Assembly (NCBI GenBank): GCA_021785235.1
Contig: JAJYGB010000404.1
Coordinates: forward strand, 1-6,341
DNA: 6,341 bases
Direction of reading: 5' to 3'
Origin: Bacteroidota bacterium
Lineage (GTDB): Bacteria; Bacteroidota; Kryptoniia; Kryptoniales; JAKASW01
In this document: in pieces, positions 1-5,677 of the stretch
Numbering within the stretch: position 1 is the first letter of the stretch
Layout: each line of letters starts with the position of its first letter
Position numbers and translations under genes: made by a program
The notes under the pieces: model-generated
Databases searched by the model: none
What the model was told of the DNA's origin: nothing
The model's input: only the letters and a program-made list of their open reading frames with translations

Positions 1-514
1 CTATGAGCATCTTCTCATCGAAGCTGTGAAGGTGGGCGTTCCAGGGCGTTACCTGGTTGCAGTGGATACAAAGAGTGTATCTTAGTTTCTCTTTATACGG
101 AGTCGACACCACGGCTTTTCCGCCCAGCTTGAGTACTCTCCAAATTTCCGCCGTTGCCGCTGCGGGGTCATTGAGGTGTTCGAGTATTTCGGAGGCGATT
201 ACGAATTCCACTGAATTGCTCCTGAAAGGGAGCCGGTGCGCGTCTGCCATCACCGGTCCTGACGTTTCCGACTTGAGGGCAGAGAGATTCTTTGTCGATA
301 GGTCGACGAAGAAAATATTCTGGTGTGGAATGATTGAGCTCCAGCCCCCGCCGCTTCCTATATCCACGACGGTGCGATGACTGCCGGCAAGCCTGGCGAT
401 GAATTTCCTGAAGAGTTTCTCGTAGGCGAGAGTCGTCCGGTTCTCGTTTGTGAAGTAGTCGAAGTTTTCCGCATCGCTGCGGTAATGAGAGATGTAATCC
501 GAACAGCGATTCAC
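1..514 (-). CDS. Class I SAM-dependent methyltransferase, 3' end cut by window edge
   Basis: Seen: an open frame runs from a GTG at 514-512 to the left edge (171 codons, no stop reached). The GTG overlaps the TGA of the upstream macro gene (GTGA, 4 nt), and a GAGGA lies about 10 nt before it, which decides the start; there is no earlier in-frame ATG. Motif I is VVDIGSGGGW at residues 49-58, the acidic end of strand 2 is FFVDLS (D71), followed by ADAHRLPF at 90-97, the SEILEHL stretch at 108-114 and RVLKLGGKAVVSTP at 126-139. This order is that of the UbiE/Methyltransf_11 type of Rossmann-fold methyltransferase. A CxxC (C149, C152) followed by HLH (161-163) comes after the core. Known: such enzymes move a methyl group from SAM to a small molecule, lipid, RNA or protein. 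The substrate cannot be told from sequence. It is the third gene of the kinase/macro operon, and the operon may continue outside the window. Confidence 0.88.
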   Translation of the reverse strand, partial: MNRCSDYISHYRSDAENFDYFTNENRTTLAYEKLFRKFIARLAGSHRTVVDIGSGGGWSSIIPHQNIFFVDLSTKNLSALKSETSGPVMADAHRLPFRSNSVEFVIASEILEHLNDPAAATAEIWRVLKLGGKAVVSTPYKEKLRYTLCIHCNQVTPWNAHLHSFDEKMLI

Positions 515-1038
515 TTTGCGGGTTTCCTCAGATGAGCGGCGAAAATATCATAAGCCTCGCGGTCAAAGAGAACAAAACTGACGTGCTTCAAGGATCTCGA
601 TGTCCTGAGGAAATCCCGCGCAGCTCCGGCCATTATCTCAGCCGCTTCCGAAAGCGGAAAGCCTCCGACGCCGGTGCCGAGAGCAGGGAAGGCCAGCGAC
701 CCAATTTTATTAGACTCGGCCAATTGAAGGGCTGAACGCGTGGCCGCGAGGATTTCGGCGGAGCTGGTTCGAAGATCCTGGCCCATTACCGCCGCGTGAA
801 TCACATGTCTGGCCTTCAATGTGCCGCCGCTTGTAATTACCGCCTCACCGACAGGTTTCGGGCCCTGCTGCATCGCCTCCTGTTCGATCAACTGGCCGCC
901 TCTCCGTTTGATGGCGCCGGCGACTCCGCCGCCCATCCAGAAATGGTTGTTTGCGGCATTGACGATCGCCTCGCCCTCGTAATCTGTAATATCTCCCTCC
1001 ATGACTTCCAACGACTTCTCACCAATCTTAACGATCAT
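511..1038 (-). CDS. Macro-domain (ADP-ribose-binding) protein
   Basis: A single macro domain fills all 175 residues. Visible motifs are GDIT (15-18, the adenine-contacting Asp), IVNAANN (25-31), GGGVAGAI (36-43), VGEAVIT (63-69) and FPALGTGVGGFP (117-128), the last being the phosphate/ribose loop. The pattern resembles the AF1521-like macro group more than MacroD/YmdB, because the MacroD catalytic Asp in GGGVDGAIH is Ala40 here. Known for the family: binding of ADP-ribose or related nucleotides and, in some members, removal of ADP-ribose from proteins or of acetyl groups from O-acetyl-ADP-ribose. Inferred: it is cytoplasmic and may bind or clear ADP-ribosylated targets. There is no signal peptide or membrane segment. 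The ATG lies one base after the TGA of the histidine kinase gene, with only a weak AGAAG upstream, so translation probably depends on coupling. Its own stop overlaps the methyltransferase start. No ADP-ribosyltransferase is visible nearby. Confidence 0.93.
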   Translation of the reverse strand: MIVKIGEKSLEVMEGDITDYEGEAIVNAANNHFWMGGGVAGAIKRRGGQLIEQEAMQQGPKPVGEAVITSGGTLKARHVIHAAVMGQDLRTSSAEILAATRSALQLAESNKIGSLAFPALGTGVGGFPLSEAAEIMAGAARDFLRTSRSLKHVSFVLFDREAYDIFAAHLRKPAK

Positions 1039-1039
1039 T

Positions 1040-2647
1040 TCACTTCTTCTGTTTCAGGGGGAGTGTGAGCGTCATTGTCGTCCCTTTTCCCAGCTCCGTC
1101 TGGATGTCAATACTTGCATTGTGATCGTCGATAATTTTCTTCACGATGGCCATGCCTAGTCCTGTTCCGTGCTTCTTGCCGAAAGTGACGAAGGGTTCGA
1201 ATATCTTCCGCCTTATCTCCTCCGGCATGCCGCTGCCGGTGTCCTGAAGCTCGATGACCACATTCTCACCGTCCGCGTGCGCACGGACAAAGAATTTGCC
1301 GCCGTTCGGCATCGCGTCTCCCGCATTCCCTCCGATGTTCAGAAGCACCCTCGTCATCTTGTCGGCGTCGATCTCGACGTCTCCGTGGTAATCGTTCTGA
1401 ACAAGGAGTTCGACTTTCCGCTTTTCGAAATCCTTTTCAAGGAACATCAAGACGCCCGAGAGAAAGTCGTCAAATTTCACGGGCTGCAGGTTCAACTGGG
1501 AAACACCGCGAGAGAAGTCGAGGACCTCCTGCGCCATGTTCACCAGCCGGTCGATTTGTTTTGTTATCTCGTCGACGAGCCCGGCCGCCTCTTCGTTACC
1601 CGCCTTCTTCTTCAGTACCTGGGCGTATATCCGTATCGTCGACATCGGATTCTTTATATCATGGACTATGGTCCCCGCCATTCTGCCGACCGCGGACAAC
1701 CGCTCACTCTGCACCATCTGCTGCGCGAGTCTGGAGTTTTCGACGGCAATCGCGGCGTTGACCGAAAAAGCCTTCAGAAAACTCTCGTCCTCCATGTCAA
1801 AATCAAATGTACCGTGCCTTTTATTGATAAGCTGAAAGACGCCTATGATTTTGTCTTCCTTGTTGCGCATGGGCATGCACAGGATGTTCTTTGTCTTGAA
1901 ACCCGACTTCTTGTCGAACTCGGGATTGAATCGTTTGTCACTATAGGCATTGGTGATGTTAACGGTTTCGCCGGTCTTCGCGACATAGCCCGAGATTCCT
2001 TTGCCGATCGGCTGTCGAATCTCGCTTATCTCGTCTCCTGCAATCATCCTGGACCAGATTTCACTGGTGTTCTCGTCCACAAGGTATATGGTACCTCGCT
2101 CGGCAAATGTAATCCTGATGGCTTCCTGAAGTATGAGCTCGAGGACACGGTCGATTACCAGGGAGGTGTTTACGGTTTGTGTTGCCTCGACTATGGAATT
2201 GAGTCTAGATATTTCCTTCTGACTGATCATCCGCTGAATCTCTATCTGGTTCTTCAGCGCATCGTTAGAAGCGCGTAATCTGTCAGAGAGGGCTTTTGCA
2301 ATATTCCATGCAATCTTCGGGTGTTTGTCAATCATTGCGGCCACGGCAGCACGGCCGAATGAGACTACCGTCGATTCCTGCGTCGTCACGACTGACGCCG
2401 AATTCTTCTTTCTGTCCACCGGGGCGAGTTCTCCGAAAAAGTCGCCAGGGCGAATCGTCGCCAGGACCTCTTCTCTTTCGTCAATCTGCTTCCTGATTTC
2501 AACTTCACCCGATTTGAGAATGTACAGGCGTTTAACGATTGCACCCTCGGCCATGAGGACGGTGCCGGCAGGGACCTTCTCTTCCCGCGCGTTCCTCAAG
2601 ATGTCGGTAGCTTCCGCTGCTTTCAGCCCTTCAAATAGCGAGTACAT
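1040..2647 (-). CDS. Soluble sensor histidine kinase with cNMP-like and GAF domains
   Basis: The 535-aa product, numbered from the ATG at 2647, has four parts. Residues about 3-122 are a CRP-like cyclic-nucleotide-binding fold (GDFFGEL at 68-74). Residues about 128-158 are a helical linker. Residues about 158-306 are a GAF domain. Then come HisKA with H-box VHDIKNP (phospho-acceptor H329) and HATPase_c with N box NIGGNAGDAM (Mg ligand N441), G1 DTGSGMP (469-475), F box FEPF (483-486) and G2 GTGLGM (494-499). All kinase boxes are intact. No transmembrane helix is seen, so it should sense a cytoplasmic signal. The position of CRP Arg82, which holds the cAMP phosphate, is Asn here (NSA for R-S/T-A), so cAMP binding is doubtful. 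The frame opens earlier at a TTG (2668), giving seven more residues. I prefer the ATG because it sits just before the start of the cNMP fold and has AAAGGG upstream, though only 3 nt away. It is the first gene of the operon, with no receiver protein in view. Confidence 0.95.
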   Translation of the reverse strand: MYSLFEGLKAAEATDILRNAREEKVPAGTVLMAEGAIVKRLYILKSGEVEIRKQIDEREEVLATIRPGDFFGELAPVDRKKNSASVVTTQESTVVSFGRAAVAAMIDKHPKIAWNIAKALSDRLRASNDALKNQIEIQRMISQKEISRLNSIVEATQTVNTSLVIDRVLELILQEAIRITFAERGTIYLVDENTSEIWSRMIAGDEISEIRQPIGKGISGYVAKTGETVNITNAYSDKRFNPEFDKKSGFKTKNILCMPMRNKEDKIIGVFQLINKRHGTFDFDMEDESFLKAFSVNAAIAVENSRLAQQMVQSERLSAVGRMAGTIVHDIKNPMSTIRIYAQVLKKKAGNEEAAGLVDEITKQIDRLVNMAQEVLDFSRGVSQLNLQPVKFDDFLSGVLMFLEKDFEKRKVELLVQNDYHGDVEIDADKMTRVLLNIGGNAGDAMPNGGKFFVRAHADGENVVIELQDTGSGMPEEIRRKIFEPFVTFGKKHGTGLGMAIVKKIIDDHNASIDIQTELGKGTTMTLTLPLKQKK

Positions 2648-2821
2648 TGTCCCTTTCAAGATTCGCAAGAGAAGTTAATTTAACCTACGTAGATACGCAA
2701 CCGATGAGAGTGAAGTGAACCACACTGGTCCCCTGTTTTATTCTGCATAGGCATCTTCGACGTGCCGTTGATGAGCCTTGACTTTGATTCACGTGTACTG
2801 CTATTTTATTCCATAAACCCT
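2648..2821. promoter_or_regulatory. Divergent intergenic region between kinase and lipoprotein genes
   Basis: This is the only sizeable non-coding stretch and must carry the promoters of both clusters. On the minus strand a weak candidate for the kinase operon is TTGCGT (2700-2695), 17 nt, then TAACTT (2677-2672); it also loosely fits a Bacteroidetes-type TTG / TAnnTT arrangement. Between these boxes lies the 8-bp palindrome CTACGTAG (2685-2692), and next to it GTTAA-T-TTAAC (2674-2684), either of which could be an operator. The plus-strand promoter candidate is listed separately. No terminator-like hairpin with a T run and no riboswitch-like fold is evident by eye. These sites were read by eye and have no experimental or comparative support. 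Confidence 0.45.
2778..2807 (+). promoter_or_regulatory. Candidate sigma70-type promoter for the lipoprotein-pyrK-pyrD cluster
   Basis: TTGACT (2778-2783, five of six matches to TTGACA) is followed after 18 nt by TATTTT (2802-2807, four of six matches to TATAAT). Transcription would begin around 2813-2816, leaving only some 6-9 nt before the GTG at 2822 and no Shine-Dalgarno sequence, that is, a nearly leaderless message. If the longer reading frame from 2762 were the true one, this site would lie inside the gene and would be a chance match. Confidence 0.4.
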
Positions 2822-4894
2822 GTGAGCAAAAAGACTTACTCATCCCTCGCGGCTGTCCTGGTCATGTCGGTGGCGTTCGCCGGCTGCTTCGCATGGAACT
2901 ATGTCAAGGAGGGCTACGATGATTTCTCTGCATATTTCAATACCTACTACAACGCCAGCCTGGCGTATGAGAACGGGTTGAAGGATGTGGAAGCGACAAA
3001 ACAGGCGTATGATCTTGACCTGATATCGGGCAATCATCCACCGGCTTTCGTCATCAGCAACAATGCGAAGCAGGATTTCGACATCGCTATTGCCAAGGCT
3101 TCCAAGGTTCTCCAGCTCCATCCCAAATCGGAATTCACTGAAGACTGTCTGTTCATGATCGGAATAAGCTACTATTATGAGGGCGACAATATCAGGGGCG
3201 AGAGAAAATTTTTGGAAATTGAGGCTACATTCCCTAACACGAAGAGGATTGCCGAAGCAGAGATGTACTACGGCGCGTTTCAACTGTCGGGGAAGGATAA
3301 TGAGACCGGGCGAGACCGATTGTTGAATGCCATTCAAATCGCGAGAAACGAGAAGAGCGACAAAATTGTATCGATGTCGTGCGACATTCTTTCGGATTAC
3401 TATCTTGAAGGGGGCGATACGGTTACGGCCGCCGCATACCTGGACACAGCGTCGGTGTTTTCAAGCGGTGACAAAGCCGCAATTTACGCGTGTCGCGCGG
3501 GTAACCTTTATACGGGTCTGAAAGAGTATGCCAGGGCCTTGACTGATTACGCCAGGGCTAAAGAAGCGGCCAGAGATATTAAGATCCGGTTTTACTCTGT
3601 GTATTACCTGGCGAGAGTACACAGATTGATGGCCAAGTATTACCTTGCTCTGGGAAACCTGAATGAGCTCAGGACAGACGACAAGTATTTTGACTTCTTC
3701 CCGCTCATAGATTACCAGGAAGCCGCGACTCTCTACGATTCTGGATCAGTATCGAAAGCCGTGACAGCCTTTCAGAAAATCGATACCGCATACGCGACAA
3801 GCGAAGCGGCAACGCGGAGTGCCTACAAACTTGCCAACATCTATCTGTACGTCGTAGGCGATTTTCAAACCGCGCTTAAGTATTACCAGAAAGTAGGGAG
3901 CCATCCAAAGGTTTACGCTATTAGCGATGACGGGCAACAGATGGCCGCCACCCTGCAGAGCTATTTAGTCTCCGGTTACAAGGTGCTGCTTAACGACAGC
4001 CTCTACTACCGTGCTGAGACGGCGATCGAGCGGCACGACACGACCGTAAATTACACCCCCGCCATGCTGGACACTCTCTACGAGCACGCGGCTGAGGCAC
4101 GGCAGGAGCTCGCCGGAATGTATATGTTCAAACTCCAGATGCCGGATTCGGCACTTAGATCTTATAAGATCATTCTGACTGATTTCAGCAAGTCAAAAGT
4201 GTATCCTTCGACCCTGTTTACCCTCGGGGATTACTATTATTCCGCGGGGGATACCGCCAAGGCAAGGACGTATCTGGAGGAGCTGCTGACACAGTATCCA
4301 GGATCGAGCTATTCTGCTTCCGCATCCACCTTGCTAGGGATCCCCGCGCCCGTATATGTTGATTCCTCCCAGGTGGAGTACTCGACGGCGGTGAGTCTGA
4401 CAAACGACCGTAATTATCCGGCAGCGGTGGACACTCTGAAGAGACTTGTGAGTGACAGGAAATCCGCCCTCGCACCTCAGGCACTCTACATGATAGGGTG
4501 GATATATGAAAATCATCTGGACTTACCGGATTCGGCTTACGCGTATTACAAGCAGCTTTCATTGCAGTTTCCGGCCAGCACGTTCAGCTCGACGGTAACA
4601 CTCGCTCTGTCTGGATACGAGATGGCTCAGCGCGACAGCGCGCTGGCTAAGAAACACCGGAGCGATTCGATTAGTGCTGCGCTCAACGCAAAAGATAAAA
4701 TTGACTCGATCGGACGCGGTGGGGAGCAACTTCAAACGCCGGAGCAGAAACTCGACTCAGCCGGTCGTCCGCATGAACATCTTCGCGTTCTCGGAGAAAG
4801 GATCGATTCCGCACGAATACCTGTAGGCGTGCCGAAAGATTCAGCGCGTATCGGAGGAAGGCCTGATAAGGAAGTTATCAGGCGGGGGAGATAG
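2822..4894 (+). CDS. TPR-repeat outer-membrane lipoprotein, PorW/SprE-like N terminus
   Basis: The 690-aa product from GTG 2822 begins with a good lipoprotein signal: KK at 3-4, a hydrophobic stretch, then the lipobox FAGC with Cys22 as the lipidation site. The frame is open back to GTG 2762, but that start would put a 20-residue extension before the signal, so 2822 is preferred although no Shine-Dalgarno is visible. After the Cys comes an F-rich segment with FNTYYNA (39-45), then many TPR-like helix pairs (about 85-150, 200-255, 335-358, 440-495, 555-585) with typical GD..kA..yy and PDSA.xYY patterns. The tail from about 605 is polar and charged, with five DS-containing repeats. Known: the N-terminal motif recalls PorW/SprE proteins of the type IX secretion/gliding machinery, and TPR lipoproteins also occur in outer-membrane assembly (BamD) and Tol-Pal (CpoB/YbgF). 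Inferred: a periplasm-facing scaffold. The exact role is not settled. It lies 3 nt before pyrK. Confidence 0.85.
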   Translation: MSKKTYSSLAAVLVMSVAFAGCFAWNYVKEGYDDFSAYFNTYYNASLAYENGLKDVEATKQAYDLDLISGNHPPAFVISNNAKQDFDIAIAKASKVLQLHPKSEFTEDCLFMIGISYYYEGDNIRGERKFLEIEATFPNTKRIAEAEMYYGAFQLSGKDNETGRDRLLNAIQIARNEKSDKIVSMSCDILSDYYLEGGDTVTAAAYLDTASVFSSGDKAAIYACRAGNLYTGLKEYARALTDYARAKEAARDIKIRFYSVYYLARVHRLMAKYYLALGNLNELRTDDKYFDFFPLIDYQEAATLYDSGSVSKAVTAFQKIDTAYATSEAATRSAYKLANIYLYVVGDFQTALKYYQKVGSHPKVYAISDDGQQMAATLQSYLVSGYKVLLNDSLYYRAETAIERHDTTVNYTPAMLDTLYEHAAEARQELAGMYMFKLQMPDSALRSYKIILTDFSKSKVYPSTLFTLGDYYYSAGDTAKARTYLEELLTQYPGSSYSASASTLLGIPAPVYVDSSQVEYSTAVSLTNDRNYPAAVDTLKRLVSDRKSALAPQALYMIGWIYENHLDLPDSAYAYYKQLSLQFPASTFSSTVTLALSGYEMAQRDSALAKKHRSDSISAALNAKDKIDSIGRGGEQLQTPEQKLDSAGRPHEHLRVLGERIDSARIPVGVPKDSARIGGRPDKEVIRRGR
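4861..4883 (+). repeat. Perfect 9-bp inverted repeat (hairpin) at lipoprotein-pyrK junction
   Basis: GCCTGATAA (4861-4869), loop GGAAG, TTATCAGGC (4875-4883): all nine pairs match and the loop is five bases. It encodes the last residues of the lipoprotein and ends exactly at the base before the G-rich ribosome binding site of pyrK. There is no T run after it, so it is not a standard intrinsic terminator. In RNA it could mark a processing or stability point, or keep the pyrK ribosome site exposed. Confidence 0.75.
4884..4890 (+). promoter_or_regulatory. Ribosome binding site of pyrK
   Basis: GGGGGAG lies 7 nt before the TTG start at 4898 and overlaps the last codons of the lipoprotein gene. 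It supports the unusual TTG start, since the next possible starts lie well inside the conserved fold. It abuts the 3' arm of the inverted repeat. Confidence 0.6.
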
Positions 4895-4897
4895 GAA

Positions 4898-5677
4898 TTG
4901 TCTGCTAATAGCTTTCTGGAAACCGCCGTAACCATCGACACGCGTGAAGTAGCGGAGCGGACCTTCATGACAAGACTTCGCTCTCCAAAGATCGCCCCTG
5001 CGGTTACCCCCGGCCAGTTCCTGATGGTCTCGTTTCCGGAGACTTCCGATCCTCTTTTGCCAAGGGCTTTCTCCGTTTGTGATGCATCGGGAGACACGCT
5101 CTCTCTTCTTTACGTTGCCGTAGGGAGGGGTACGCGCAGGATTTCCCGGCTCATGCCGGGCGAGCCGCTCATACTTAATGGACCGCTCGGCAGAGGGTTT
5201 CCGGAAATGGCCGCGGGCCAGAAAGTCTGGGCTGCCGTCGGCGGGTCGGGCGCGGCGCTTATCCCAATCCTCTCAAGAACTGCTGTGAAAGCGGGAAGCA
5301 ATCTTAACTTCTACTATGGAGCGAGGACGCGACGACACCTGGTTCCATTCGATCATCTGACCGGGGTTCACCGCGCCACCGATGACGGCTCGGAAGGCTT
5401 CCACGGTAATGTGGTCGAAATGCTGAAGAAGGAGCTGGAGGCAGGCGCCCCCGATATCTTGCTTGGATGCGGCCCTACTCCTATGCTGTTCGCTATGCAG
5501 AAGGAGTTTGGGAACCGGATTCAGACTTACCTCTCTGTCGAGACACCGATGGCATGTGGGATGGGACTCTGTCAGGGATGCCCGGTGAAAAAGGCCGGAG
5601 AGAAAGACTACCATCTCGCCTGCAAGGATGGTCCCGTTTTTAAATCGGATGAAATAGAATTTGAGATGCAGCCATGA
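4898..5677 (+). CDS. pyrK: Dihydroorotate dehydrogenase B, electron-transfer subunit
   Basis: The 259-aa product has the length and domain order of PyrK: an FAD-binding barrel with PGQF (38-41) and RAFS (56-59, the flavin-binding RxxS), the NGPLGRGF turn (94-101), an NAD-binding half with VGGSGAALIP (114-123) and GCGPTPML (190-197), and a C-terminal [2Fe-2S] site of C220, C225, C228 and C242, the last in ACKDGPVF as in the family. Known: PyrK passes electrons from the FMN of PyrD through its iron-sulphur cluster and FAD to NAD+, in a PyrD2-PyrK2 complex of the cytoplasm. The nucleotide loop differs from the more usual GGGxGxxPL, and the flavin motif is RAFS where RPIS is usual. Start is TTG with a good ribosome site. 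It follows the lipoprotein gene by 3 nt and overlaps pyrD by 4 nt (ATGA), and the adjacent pyrD makes the identification firm. Confidence 0.95.
   Translation: MSANSFLETAVTIDTREVAERTFMTRLRSPKIAPAVTPGQFLMVSFPETSDPLLPRAFSVCDASGDTLSLLYVAVGRGTRRISRLMPGEPLILNGPLGRGFPEMAAGQKVWAAVGGSGAALIPILSRTAVKAGSNLNFYYGARTRRHLVPFDHLTGVHRATDDGSEGFHGNVVEMLKKELEAGAPDILLGCGPTPMLFAMQKEFGNRIQTYLSVETPMACGMGLCQGCPVKKAGEKDYHLACKDGPVFKSDEIEFEMQP

Noticed and set aside
57..380. A 107-codon plus-strand frame at the left edge
   Set aside because: It is antisense to the methyltransferase frame that carries clear SAM-binding motifs, and its translation is low-complexity with no known motif.
796..1068. A 90-codon plus-strand frame, and a similar one at 532-735
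   Set aside because: Both are antisense to the macro-domain gene, whose motifs are unambiguous.
1169..2278. A 369-codon open frame on the plus strand opposite the kinase
   Set aside because: It lies fully antisense to a kinase with every conserved box intact, and its translation shows no recognisable domain. It is a shadow caused by codon bias.
2762..2821. Upstream extension of the lipoprotein from GTG 2762 or ATG 2771
   Set aside because: It would bury the signal peptide behind 17-20 extra residues, and no clear ribosome site precedes either codon. It cannot be fully excluded.
2648..2821. A pyrimidine-responsive leader or riboswitch before the right cluster
   Set aside because: There is no leader of sufficient length, no terminator/antiterminator pair and no PyrR-binding-like element visible.
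4218..4562. Minus-strand frames within the lipoprotein gene (also at 2840-3337 and 4732-5097)
   Set aside because: They are antisense to a continuous lipoprotein or pyrK frame and show no family motif.
4861..4883. The inverted repeat as an intrinsic terminator
   Set aside because: The stem is followed by a G-rich ribosome site and not a T run, and the next gene starts 14 nt later in the same direction.
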